Source: Lachnospiraceae bacterium (lineage in GTDB: Bacteria; Bacillota; Clostridia; Lachnospirales; Bianqueaceae). From it: a stretch of 54,492 bases of DNA. Both the position numbers and the translations under genes were made by a program. Shown here one piece after another: positions 8,969-16,741 of the stretch; within the stretch, counting starts at the first letter, position 1; each line of letters starts with the position of its first letter. The notes beneath the pieces are model-generated. The model saw only the letters and a program-made list of their open reading frames with translations, did not search any database and was not told the origin of the DNA. Location: the NCBI GenBank assembly GCA_021442595.1, contig JABUST010000182.1, positions 1-54,492 of the forward strand, read 5' to 3'.

Positions 8969-9760
8969 CTATTGCAGCGCCCAGTACAGCTGCAGGATCC
9001 CGTATAGGACCAGGATATGAGCCGGATAGAAGCCGTAGCAGAACCTGCGGAACCAGGGAGCATCATACCCTTTCCGGCCCTTGTAAAGCCAGATGGGGAT
9101 TAGGGCAAACACCGCTAGGGTCTGGCGGGCGAAATAGATGTCCAGCCCGAAAACAGTCACCTGATAGGTGTAGCCGGAAATGCCCTCTTCGCAGATGAGA
9201 TACAGCAAAACCAGCTGACCCAGAAAAACAAAAATGTTTTTGGTTCCCCCCTCCGGGTCTCTCCGAAGGAAATAAAACACGAATACCATCAGCACCCCGA
9301 AGCCGTAGTAATCCACCATGGTCACCATGCCCAGGATCCAGCCCAGAGCGATGGCCAGCAGGGACACCAGGGCCGTGAGCCAGATGCGGTTCAGACTCCG
9401 GGCCTTCTCTATGCCCATCATGAGAAGCAGAGCCAGCACAAAGGTCCATAGCACATTCTGGTCCATGGGATAGAAGACCGTTCCTCCCATCATGAGATTG
9501 AAGGGGATCTCGGATATGATGGCGCAGGTCACCAGCCGCAGCAGATATTTCCAGCGGTTTCGGGTATAGTAGAAGCCCTCGGCAATCATAAAGGCAAAGA
9601 TGGGAAATGCCAGCCGGCCGATGCAGGTCAGCCATTCCCACTGAGGGAAGAGAGTGGCCCAGCTGTGGTCACAGAGCATAAAGACCATGGCCAGCACATG
9701 GAGTCCAAAGGAACTGAGGCCTCCGACCTTCTCCTTAACAGGTGCAGTCGGCCTCATCAT
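8969..9760 (-). CDS. TraX family membrane protein
   Basis: 263 residues with eight or more hydrophobic segments. TraX hallmarks are visible: the N-terminal LHVLAMVFMLCDH, GRLAFPIFAFMIAEGF, and a C-terminal FYPAHILVLY. F-plasmid TraX acetylates pilin N-termini; chromosomal copies in Clostridia are usually acyltransferase-like membrane proteins of unknown substrate. The start overlaps the cyuA stop in an ATGATGA arrangement, so both are made from one mRNA. I see no conjugation genes nearby. Confidence 0.85.
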   Translation of the reverse strand: MMRPTAPVKEKVGGLSSFGLHVLAMVFMLCDHSWATLFPQWEWLTCIGRLAFPIFAFMIAEGFYYTRNRWKYLLRLVTCAIISEIPFNLMMGGTVFYPMDQNVLWTFVLALLLMMGIEKARSLNRIWLTALVSLLAIALGWILGMVTMVDYYGFGVLMVFVFYFLRRDPEGGTKNIFVFLGQLVLLYLICEEGISGYTYQVTVFGLDIYFARQTLAVFALIPIWLYKGRKGYDAPWFRRFCYGFYPAHILVLYGILQLYWALQ

Positions 9761-11040
9761 GCTTCCTCGCTGTGGACCATCAAATGGATGATCTCATCAT
9801 CCGTGGCCCGCATGCCGTCTCTGGCCACCATGCTGACGGCCTTGATGGTGTTCTCCACACCCTTGACAATGATGCCGTCGCCGCCATAGAACTGGCTGTC
9901 ATGAGCATACATCTGCCATCCCAGCAGACCGGCCTCCACCGCAGAGGCGATTTTGGCGGCGCAGCTGGCTTTGGCTCCGTCACAAATCATGCCGGAATTG
10001 ATGGCAAGGGCGTTCACGATGGTATGGGAAATTTCCTTTACACCGCCTCCGTAAAGGAAGCAGATGCCGGCTCCGGCTCCCACCCCGGCGCTGGTGGCGC
10101 CGCAGTAAGCGGAAAGGCTGCCGATACCGGTCTTTAAGTGGATGGTCACCAGATTGGACACCACAAGAGCCCTAAGCAGCAGATCCTCGGAGACATTGCA
10201 TTCCTTGGCATAAATAATAACGGGAATGGAAGCGGTCATGCCCTGGTTTCCGCTGCCGGAATTGATGACCACCGGCAGCTCGCAGCCGTTCATACGGGCA
10301 TCGGAGCCTGCAGCAGCCCAGGCCTTGGCCCGGTTCTGCACGCTGTTTCCGTAGGAGCGCAGCAGGATCTTGCCCACGCTGGCACCGTACTTTTCCTCCA
10401 GTCCCACAGAGGCAATGTGCATGTTGTAGTCGATCTGTCTCTGCAGGGTCTCCCGCACATCCACCAAATCAACTTCCTGCGCGAACTCCACAATCCCTTC
10501 TACGCTCAGCAGCTTCCGGTTCTCCGGAGGCTGCACAGCCTCATCGGAGAAGGCGATGCTCCGCAGCACCTCCCCGTTCTTCTCAATGCGCACCACGTTG
10601 GTGTGGTGGGCCACGATGCGCACAAAGGCAGACTCATCCCCCCTGCCGAACACTCTGACCTGCAGATCGAAGGGACACTTGGCAGTGGATTCCGCAATGG
10701 TAATGTTCTTTCTTTCCAGATATTCCTTAAGATCAATAAGCTGGGCATCCGTCACCTTGGCGATGACCTCCAGCTCCGCATCCGCATCACCGCAAGTGAT
10801 GCCGGCTGCCACAGCTGTTGCCAGCCCCTTGCGTCCTCCGGTGTTAGGCACGATGACACTCTTCACATTCTTGATAATGTTGCCGCTGACTGTCAGCTCC
10901 ACCCTTTCAGGCAGAGAACCCAGCACCTTCCTGGCAAGGGCTCCGGCGTAAGCCACGGCAATAGGCTCTGTGCATCCCATGGCGGGAACCAGTTCCTCTT
11001 TCAGAATGTCAACATAAGCATCATAAATCTGTCTGTCCAT
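9757..11040 (-). CDS. cyuA: L-cysteine desulfidase / UPF0597 family (CyuA, YhaM-like)
   Basis: 427 residues matching the serine dehydratase alpha-chain-like UPF0597 family along its length. Visible features are VPAMGCTEPIA with Cys23, VSGNIIKNVKSV, the glycine-rich CGATSAGVGAG and MICDGAKASC. Characterised members break L-cysteine into pyruvate, ammonia and sulfide using a labile iron-sulfur cluster, and the conserved cysteines fit this. GAGAGGT precedes the ATG. It leads an operon with traX from a good promoter at 11132-11160, divergent from the NifX/SlyD fusion gene. Confidence 0.85.
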   Translation of the reverse strand: MDRQIYDAYVDILKEELVPAMGCTEPIAVAYAGALARKVLGSLPERVELTVSGNIIKNVKSVIVPNTGGRKGLATAVAAGITCGDADAELEVIAKVTDAQLIDLKEYLERKNITIAESTAKCPFDLQVRVFGRGDESAFVRIVAHHTNVVRIEKNGEVLRSIAFSDEAVQPPENRKLLSVEGIVEFAQEVDLVDVRETLQRQIDYNMHIASVGLEEKYGASVGKILLRSYGNSVQNRAKAWAAAGSDARMNGCELPVVINSGSGNQGMTASIPVIIYAKECNVSEDLLLRALVVSNLVTIHLKTGIGSLSAYCGATSAGVGAGAGICFLYGGGVKEISHTIVNALAINSGMICDGAKASCAAKIASAVEAGLLGWQMYAHDSQFYGGDGIIVKGVENTIKAVSMVARDGMRATDDEIIHLMVHSEEA

Positions 11041-11131
11041 GACGACCTCTCTTCTTTACACAATTTCTATGTTTGCCCCGCCCTTCCGGGCCCCGGAGCG
11101 TTCATTTGCGAAACCATAGTATATCTAGTGT

Positions 11132-11160
11132 ATTATGCTACTTTTGGCCTTTTTTTTCAA
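11132..11160 (-). promoter_or_regulatory. promoter of cyuA-traX
   Basis: Minus strand TTGAAA (11160-11155), 17-bp spacer, CATAAT (11137-11132). The predicted mRNA leader is about 85 nt and contains a GC-rich CCGGGGCCCGG stretch. Confidence 0.72.
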
Positions 11161-11184
11161 CCTGAACTCCTATGTTCTTCCTCA

Positions 11185-11213
11185 TTCCTAACCTGGAGAA
11201 AAGGTGGTATAAT
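11185..11213 (+). promoter_or_regulatory. extended -10 promoter of the NifX/SlyD fusion gene
   Basis: TGG-TATAAT at 11205-11213 is an extended -10 with a perfect hexamer; the -35 equivalent TTCCTA (11185-11190) is poor. It faces away from the cyuA promoter only 25-30 bp distant, so one regulator could act on both. Confidence 0.65.
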
Positions 11214-11227
11214 AGCATGATTAAAAT

Positions 11228-11271
11228 AAAGGAGCGTATCCCGCCTTCCCCGGGCGGGTCACAACAAGCAT
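11228..11271 (+). promoter_or_regulatory. leader with a GC-rich hairpin between Shine-Dalgarno and ATG
   Basis: AAAGGAG lies at 11228-11234 but the ATG is at 11272, 37 nt away. The gap holds a 6-bp stem CCCGCC/GGCGGG (11240-11245 with 11253-11258). Folding shortens the effective spacing to about 18 nt. No closer binding site and no in-frame upstream start is visible. Confidence 0.55.
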
Positions 11272-12150
11272 ATGAAAATCGCAGTTACTTATGAAAACGG
11301 TTCCGTCTTTCAGCATTTCGGAAAGACCCGGGAATTCAAGCTGTATGAAGTAGAAAACAATGCCATTGTATCCACTGAGATCACCGGAAACAACGGCGCA
11401 GGCCACGAGGCCCTGGCAGAGCTGCTGGCAGATCTGGGCGTGGAGGTCCTTATCTGCGGCGGACTGGGACAGGGTGCCCGGGATGCTCTGACAGATGCAG
11501 GCATTCAGGTCTTTTCCGGCGCCGCAGGCGATGCAGACGAAGCTGTTGCCTGCTATCTCAGCGGTGCACTGGAGTCCTCCGGCGTAAACTGTGACCATCA
11601 CGATCACGAAGAGGAAGCCGATGATGACGAAATCCCCGAGGAAGAGGGCTGCGGCGGATGCGGCAGCTGCGGCGGCGGATGCGGCGGATGCTCCGGCTGC
11701 GGGGAGCCCGAGATCATCCTGGAGGGCAAAAATGCCGGCAAGCTGGTAAGTGTCCATTACCGGGGCACCCTGAACGACGGCACCCAGTTCGACTCTTCCT
11801 ATGACCGGGGAGAGACCCTGGACTTCCTCTGCGGCGCAGGCATGATGATCGCAGGCTTTGACAAGGCCGTTGTGGACATGGAGGTGGGTCAGGAGGTAGA
11901 CATCCATCTGTCTCCCGAGGAGGCCTACGGCCCTGTTAATCCCGCTGCCATCTTCACAGTTCCCCTGGCTGCTTTGGCCGGGGCCGAGAAGCTGGAGGTA
12001 GGCGCTCAGATTCACCTTTCCACCGGCGGCCGTCCCTTCCCCTGCAAGGTCACGGATAAAACCGAGGAGTCCATCACCTTTGACGCCAACCACGAGCTGG
12101 CCGGTCAGGAGCTGAACTTCCACATCCTTCTGGTGGAGGTACAGGAGTAA
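11272..12150 (+). CDS. fusion of NifX-type (FeMo-co family) domain and SlyD-type FKBP prolyl isomerase
   Basis: 292 residues in three parts. Residues 1-100 match the dinitrogenase iron-molybdenum cofactor (NifX/NifB C-terminal) fold: MKIAVTYENG, QHFGKTREF, GAGHEALAELL, then ICGGLGQGARDAL. Residues 105-145 are a linker with a His/Asp/Glu cluster (DHHDHEEEADDD) and six cysteines at 127, 130, 133, 137, 140 and 143. Residues 150-292 are a SlyD-like FKBP: VHYRGTLNDGTQFD, the EAYG motif, the insert-in-flap region and NHELAGQEL. Known SlyD proteins fold proteins and bind nickel with a C-terminal His/Cys tail; here the metal-rich part joins two domains. A metallochaperone or metallocluster foldase is inferred. 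A strong terminator follows. Confidence 0.85.
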   Translation: MKIAVTYENGSVFQHFGKTREFKLYEVENNAIVSTEITGNNGAGHEALAELLADLGVEVLICGGLGQGARDALTDAGIQVFSGAAGDADEAVACYLSGALESSGVNCDHHDHEEEADDDEIPEEEGCGGCGSCGGGCGGCSGCGEPEIILEGKNAGKLVSVHYRGTLNDGTQFDSSYDRGETLDFLCGAGMMIAGFDKAVVDMEVGQEVDIHLSPEEAYGPVNPAAIFTVPLAALAGAEKLEVGAQIHLSTGGRPFPCKVTDKTEESITFDANHELAGQELNFHILLVEVQE

Positions 12151-12245
12151 GCTATCTCCCCTGCCCTCTCCTCATAATAAGCTGCTCCGTTCAAACCAAA
12201 GGGAGACTTAAGCTCTTCCGGAGACTATACTTTTCCGGCCATAGC

Positions 12246-12282
12246 AAAATCCCCGAAGCCTTTTCAAGGCTTCGGGGATTTT
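12246..12282. terminator. bidirectional intrinsic terminator
   Basis: Perfect 17-bp stem (12246-12262 with 12266-12282) with a TTC loop and T-runs on both strands. It separates the fusion gene from the convergent wall-hydrolase gene. Confidence 0.92.
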
Positions 12283-12358
12283 CTGTATATTCATTTGTCT
12301 TCCGTTTATCTGCTCCGTTTACCATTCACGGGTTCTCTCTGCTTATATTCCTCTGACC

Positions 12359-13816
12359 TCATCTCGGCCAGCGCAGAGGATCGCCGTCGGCAGCCCCTCT
12401 GTACAGGTCGGAATCGTCGGAGTACACCAGTCTGAATTGATAGTAGGGTACATACTGTGGAGGATTAAACCAGGTTCCGGTTTCTGTGTCGATATTTTCC
12501 GCATATCCACCCAGGGTCTCAATGCAAAACCCGAAGTCCTGACCCAGCATGGGAGACCACTTCATATACGCGGCGCTGGCACAATCGGCTCCGGCAGGGA
12601 AAAAGTTCTCACCGTAAATAGCCCGGATGGCCTCCTGACCCACATACATCCAGATGTGGCCCACATTGCCTACCACCACGAAGATATCCCCGGGCTTCAG
12701 ATTGTCCCGGCTGATTTCAGAACCAACGGCAATCAACTCCCATTGGTCGGAATTTTTCATATAGTTGTACTGGGTGATTACATTCCCCATGGGGAAATCA
12801 TCGTCTGTGCCGGACCAACGGACAGCAGTACCTACGCCTCTATCGCAGGATTGATAGATAACGCCGAAGTCTCCGATATTATCTCTGACAGTGCGGTACA
12901 GCTCGGTTCCGTTATTGTTCAGACCCATTCCCTCCACAGGGTAAGAGATGGACACCATGGCCAGCTCCAAGGTGGAATTATCATATGTGAATTCCCGGAT
13001 GACCCGGTGGTGATCCAGACGCTTAATGAGAAGCTCCATTTCCGAAGCCTCCCCGCTGTCATACTCCCAGGCAGAAAACCGCACCATCCAGGAACGGGCT
13101 GCCTGCACATAGGAATCAAGCTCAGCATCCGGTTCCAGCCCCATCCATTGGGTGCAGAACAGAGTCACCGCCTCCTCCAGGGTCAGGTTCTTTCCGGACC
13201 ATTCCCCCAGAACTTTGCCAAAGACCGTGCTTCCCGTGGGCGCCGGGCTTCCCAGCAGAAAAACAGCATTAAACTCCGGAAGATACCACTGCCCATCCAC
13301 CATGTAATCGGCGGCTTCCAGAAATTCCTGAGCCCGGAGTCCCCGCCACCGGCCGATGCCCAAACCGGGATACAGCCCGTCAGTGCCTTTGTACGGCTCC
13401 TCGGGATGCAACTCGTTCATGGCCCTCAGCAGGCCAATGATGACGTTCTCCGTATAGGCGTTCAGATCCTCCAGAGCAGCAGTTTTTCTCTCCCCTTCCG
13501 GATTCATGGTCTCACCCGTAATCATTTCAACAGCAGAAGGATCCAGGCCGGTCCATTCTGTAAGACCTCCCAGTACCGCGGCAATGGCCTCCGGGCTCAT
13601 CCCGCGGCTCTTGCCTGTATTCCAGATGATGCGGGCCATCTTTTCTGCGCATTCCCTGTCGTCGCTGTCCTTAGCATATTCTGATGCGATCTTTGAATCT
13701 GCACTGACCGGCATACTCCCCGGAACAGCCATGGTCAGGACCAGACAGAATATCAGGAAACAGCGCCCTGCTTTGTGAAACAGCCAATGATGCGGCAAAT
13801 CCATATTTTTCCCCAT
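12359..13816 (-). CDS. secreted two-domain protein, likely cell-wall hydrolase (lysozyme-like plus NlpC/P60- or CHAP-like)
   Basis: 485 residues. Basic N-terminus, hydrophobic core (FLIFCLVLTMAV) and a PVSADS site suggest a signal peptide cut near residue 40. Residues 50-250 resemble the tail-lysozyme/transglycosylase fold (MARIIWNTGKSRGMSPEAIAAVLGGL, later GIGRWRG). Residues 310-430 look like a papain-like amidase, with a Cys (QSCDRGVGTAV), LKPGDIFV and a His (GHIWMYVG). This pairing resembles CwlT-type hydrolases. Neither domain is a textbook match, so the exact cleavage is unknown. GGGGA lies 5 nt before a second in-frame ATG at 13804, which may be the true start. No operon partner. Confidence 0.62.
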   Translation of the reverse strand: MGKNMDLPHHWLFHKAGRCFLIFCLVLTMAVPGSMPVSADSKIASEYAKDSDDRECAEKMARIIWNTGKSRGMSPEAIAAVLGGLTEWTGLDPSAVEMITGETMNPEGERKTAALEDLNAYTENVIIGLLRAMNELHPEEPYKGTDGLYPGLGIGRWRGLRAQEFLEAADYMVDGQWYLPEFNAVFLLGSPAPTGSTVFGKVLGEWSGKNLTLEEAVTLFCTQWMGLEPDAELDSYVQAARSWMVRFSAWEYDSGEASEMELLIKRLDHHRVIREFTYDNSTLELAMVSISYPVEGMGLNNNGTELYRTVRDNIGDFGVIYQSCDRGVGTAVRWSGTDDDFPMGNVITQYNYMKNSDQWELIAVGSEISRDNLKPGDIFVVVGNVGHIWMYVGQEAIRAIYGENFFPAGADCASAAYMKWSPMLGQDFGFCIETLGGYAENIDTETGTWFNPPQYVPYYQFRLVYSDDSDLYRGAADGDPLRWPR

Positions 13817-13869
13817 TTCCCTTGAAAAGTTACCGCGATTGTATCACAGTATCCATAGGAAAAACAGAG

Positions 13870-13896
13870 AAAAACTACACAAACCGTCTGTTTTGT
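13870..13896 (-). terminator. probable terminator of the glycine cleavage operon
   Basis: Minus strand stem ACAAAAC/GGTTTGT with AGAC loop (six of seven pairs) then GTAGTTTTTCTC. It lies just after the PAS gene stop. Confidence 0.5.
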
Positions 13897-13906
13897 CTAA
13901 AAAAGA

Positions 13907-14311
13907 TTACTTTTGAAGGTTCCTCTCAAACCGCTCAAAATATCCTACCAGCTCTCCCTTTTCATTGCGCACGGGATTCAGATACTTCCGCTCGTTCTCC
14001 ACGGAAACACCCAGATAGATCTCATTTCCGTGATTCTTGATCTTTTCCAGTGCCTTCAGCATCATGGCCTTCGTCTCCGGGGAATGGCAGTCGAAAATGC
14101 TCTTACCCACCAGCTCCTCATAACCTCTGACCTCGTAGTAATGATACCGGGCCTCCTTGTTCAGATAACGAATGATATTATCCGTGTCGCAGAAAACGAT
14201 GCGGTAGGGAATGCTGTCCAGGATTAATTTATAAGTTTCTTCGTTGGTCATGGTGATAACAGCCTTGGGGCTATCCTCTCTTTCAAGTAATCTACTGCGC
14301 TGAAAAGTCAT
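13907..14311 (-). CDS. small PAS-domain protein at the end of the glycine cleavage operon
   Basis: About 134 residues. One PAS domain is recognisable: YKLILDSIPYRIVFCDTDNIIRYLN, then GKSIFDCHSPETK, then YLNPVRNEKGELVGY. PAS domains bind haem, flavin or small molecules and sense redox state or ligand; no output domain is attached, so it may work as a stand-alone sensor. The start at 14311 was chosen because it makes an ATGA overlap with the lpd stop, with GGAAGGG just upstream. An upstream in-frame ATG (14356) is rejected and one at 14251 is possible. Its stable place in this operon hints at a link to glycine or lipoyl redox state. Confidence 0.72.
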   Translation of the reverse strand: MTFQRSRLLEREDSPKAVITMTNEETYKLILDSIPYRIVFCDTDNIIRYLNKEARYHYYEVRGYEELVGKSIFDCHSPETKAMMLKALEKIKNHGNEIYLGVSVENERKYLNPVRNEKGELVGYFERFERNLQK

Positions 14312-15714
14312 CGACCCTTCCGCACCCGGGGCACCGTATGGATGGCCCCTCCGCAAAGCTCCTCCAGAGCTTCGCCAACGCCTTCATTATAGGTGGGATG
14401 GGCCCGCATTCCCTTCAGCAGCTGCTCCACGCTCATGTGGTTGGCAATGGCCGTCACGAATTCACCGATCATATCCGTAGCCCGGGCGCACATCATCTGG
14501 GCTCCCAGGATCTCATGGCTGCCCTCCCGGGCCACCACCTTAATGAAGCCACGCTCCTCGTGGGTGATCAGGGACTTGCCGTTGGCGCTCATGATAAACT
14601 TGCCCACCTGTACCGGAATGCCTGCCTCGGCAGCCTCATCCTCCGTCATGCCCACGGAAGCGATCTCCGGATCCGTGTATACGCAGCCCGGGACCGTATT
14701 CAGCGAAATGCCGGGTTCCTCCCCTGCCAGGATCTCCGCTGCCGCTATTCCCTGAGCGCTGGCCAGATGGGCCAGCTGCATGCCGAAGATCAGATCTCCG
14801 ATGGCATACACGCCCTCCATATTCGTGCGGAAATGGTCGTCCACCACCACTCTGCCCCGCTCCATCTGAATGGAAACATCCGGGGCGAAAAGGCCTTCCG
14901 TGTTGGGCTTTCTGCCTACAGCGCAGAGTACGTACTGCCCTGCAGCCTCGCATTCCTTCTCCTTCTCCATGTAGCGGCACACATAACCGCCGTCCCTTGC
15001 TTCCACTCCCTGCACGGCAGCGGAGGTATGGATATCCACTCCCCGCTTCTTCATAATCATCTTCAGATTCTGGGAGATCTCCTTATCCATGTTGGGAATC
15101 AAACGGGGCTGTGCCTCCAGCACCGTCACCCTGCATCCCAGATCCGCATATACCTGAGCAAACTCACAGCTGATGACACCACCGCCTATGATGACCAGGC
15201 TTTCCGGCATTTCTTCCAGGGCAAAGAGTCCGTCGCTGGTAAGAACTCCCGGCAGATCCATGCCGGGCAGAGGCAGCATGATGGGCTGAGAGCCGGAGGC
15301 CAGAAGAACATTCTTGGCCTCATAGACCTCTTCGCCGACTTCGTTTTTCACATGAACGGTTCGGTCTGCATGCAAGGTTCCTTTTCCCTTCAGGACGGTG
15401 ATCCCTCCTGCCTTCAAAAGCTGCTCGATGCCGCTCACCAGTTTTTCCGTAGTCTCTGCCTTGTAAACTGTAATCTCCGAATAGTCAAAAGAAACATCAC
15501 CCACGTGGATGCCACAGCGTCCGGCCTCTTCCCTGGCTTCTCTGTACAGAGAGGCCGCATGGATCATGGCCTTGGCGGGAATGCATCCTCTGTTCAGGCA
15601 GGTGCCGCCTACCCGGATCTCTTCCACGATGGCCGTCTTAAGGCCCAGCTTGGCAGCCTTGATGGCAGCCACATAACCTCCGGGGCCTGCCCCGATGACG
15701 ATCAGATCAAACAT
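14308..15714 (-). CDS. lpdA: dihydrolipoamide dehydrogenase (glycine cleavage L-protein)
   Basis: 468 residues. FAD-binding IGAGPGGYVAAIKAA at the N-terminus, redox disulfide GTCLNRGCIPAK, NAD-binding GGGVISCEFAQVY and the C-terminal HPTYNEGVGEAL with the catalytic His-Glu pair. It reoxidises the dihydrolipoyl arm of GcvH with NAD+. The ATG follows the lplA stop by 10 nt, with a GAGGT site overlapping that stop. Placement inside the gcv operon shows it serves glycine cleavage, though it could be shared with other 2-oxoacid complexes. Confidence 0.95.
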   Translation of the reverse strand: MFDLIVIGAGPGGYVAAIKAAKLGLKTAIVEEIRVGGTCLNRGCIPAKAMIHAASLYREAREEAGRCGIHVGDVSFDYSEITVYKAETTEKLVSGIEQLLKAGGITVLKGKGTLHADRTVHVKNEVGEEVYEAKNVLLASGSQPIMLPLPGMDLPGVLTSDGLFALEEMPESLVIIGGGVISCEFAQVYADLGCRVTVLEAQPRLIPNMDKEISQNLKMIMKKRGVDIHTSAAVQGVEARDGGYVCRYMEKEKECEAAGQYVLCAVGRKPNTEGLFAPDVSIQMERGRVVVDDHFRTNMEGVYAIGDLIFGMQLAHLASAQGIAAAEILAGEEPGISLNTVPGCVYTDPEIASVGMTEDEAAEAGIPVQVGKFIMSANGKSLITHEERGFIKVVAREGSHEILGAQMMCARATDMIGEFVTAIANHMSVEQLLKGMRAHPTYNEGVGEALEELCGGAIHTVPRVRKGR

Positions 15715-15724
15715 GATATGTACC

Positions 15725-16738
15725 TCACAACTCTATGGAATTCAGATACTGAAGTATGTCAGAAAGCATGATGCTCTCTTTCTCCCCCTCGGGATGGATC
15801 CGGCGCAGTGCTTCTGCCATGACTTCTTTCTCATAGGAAACACCCTTAAGGACCGGAGGGATCTTCTCCTCCAGCCGCCCGAAGAGAGCATCGGAATACA
15901 TGGCAGCGTCACAGATGACGCCTCCATTAACCTGCAAGAGGAGCTGAATCTCTCCCCAGGGAAAGCGGGTGCCGATTTCGCTTTCAAAGGATATCTTCCT
16001 GCCGAAGACCCATTCCCGGGACGCGTATTTCTCCGCCAGCGCGTGGATGACGTCCTCATCGGCTTCGGAAATGGAAATGGTTTGAAGGGGGAGAGCCTCT
16101 TCCGAGGAAGCCCCCAGACAAGAGAAGGCCTCCCGCAGGGCCTCCTTCAGACCTTCTATGGTCATATCCGGAGAAAGATTCCCCAGGTTCACCACCCGGG
16201 AACGCACGGAGGCCACACCCTTGGAGCGCAGCTTATCTCCGGATACGTTCAGATATTCCGACAGCTTTGACAGGTCTACCTGTACCATGAGGGTACCGTG
16301 GTGGCAGCAGTTCTCCGTTCCCTTATGGAAGGCATTCCCGGAAAACTTCTGCCCTTCTGCCTCCAGATCATTGCGGCCGGTGATGCGGGCCTCAATGCCA
16401 AAACGGGAAACAGCCCGGCAAATGACCTTTAGATTTCGGGTCACGTCATAGTCCTGCTTTCCCGTAATAAATGTAAAATTCAGATTTCCGGTGTCGTGGT
16501 AAACCGCCCCTCCGCCGGAAAGCCGGCGGGCAATATACCCGCCGGCCTTTTGAATTGCCTCTATTCGGCATTCTTTCCATGCGTTCTGGTTTTTTCCGAT
16601 CACCACGGTATTCCGGTTTTGCCAGAGATACAGAATGCTCTGACCCTCCCCGCACCGGTTCAGGAGAAATTCCTCCATGGCCAGATTATAGTAAGGGTCC
16701 GTCACTCTGCTCTCTGCGTACAGCAGCTCCCGGATCAT
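15725..16738 (-). CDS. lplA: lipoate-protein ligase A
   Basis: 337 residues of the biotin/lipoate ligase fold. Motifs are WQNRNTVVIGKNQN, RRLSGGGAVYHDTGN, and KFSGNAF followed by HHGTLMV. It activates lipoate with ATP and attaches it to the lysine of GcvH. The C-terminal accessory domain (about residues 250-337) is present, so it should do both half reactions. Only 3 nt separate it from the gcvPB stop and no strong binding site is seen, so it depends on coupled translation. Confidence 0.93.
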   Translation of the reverse strand: MIRELLYAESRVTDPYYNLAMEEFLLNRCGEGQSILYLWQNRNTVVIGKNQNAWKECRIEAIQKAGGYIARRLSGGGAVYHDTGNLNFTFITGKQDYDVTRNLKVICRAVSRFGIEARITGRNDLEAEGQKFSGNAFHKGTENCCHHGTLMVQVDLSKLSEYLNVSGDKLRSKGVASVRSRVVNLGNLSPDMTIEGLKEALREAFSCLGASSEEALPLQTISISEADEDVIHALAEKYASREWVFGRKISFESEIGTRFPWGEIQLLLQVNGGVICDAAMYSDALFGRLEEKIPPVLKGVSYEKEVMAEALRRIHPEGEKESIMLSDILQYLNSIEL

Positions 16739-16741
16739 GAA

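Noticed and set aside
8969-9760. TraX as a sign of a conjugative element
   Set aside because: No other transfer genes nearby; chromosomal TraX homologues are common in Clostridia.
11217-11295. Short leader peptide ATG at 11217 before the fusion gene
   Set aside because: It lies at or before the predicted transcription start and has no ribosome binding site.
11221-12123. 300-codon minus-strand frame opposite the NifX/SlyD fusion
   Set aside because: Low-complexity Ala/Gly-rich shadow of the Cys/Gly-rich linker; promoter, leader and domains support the plus strand.
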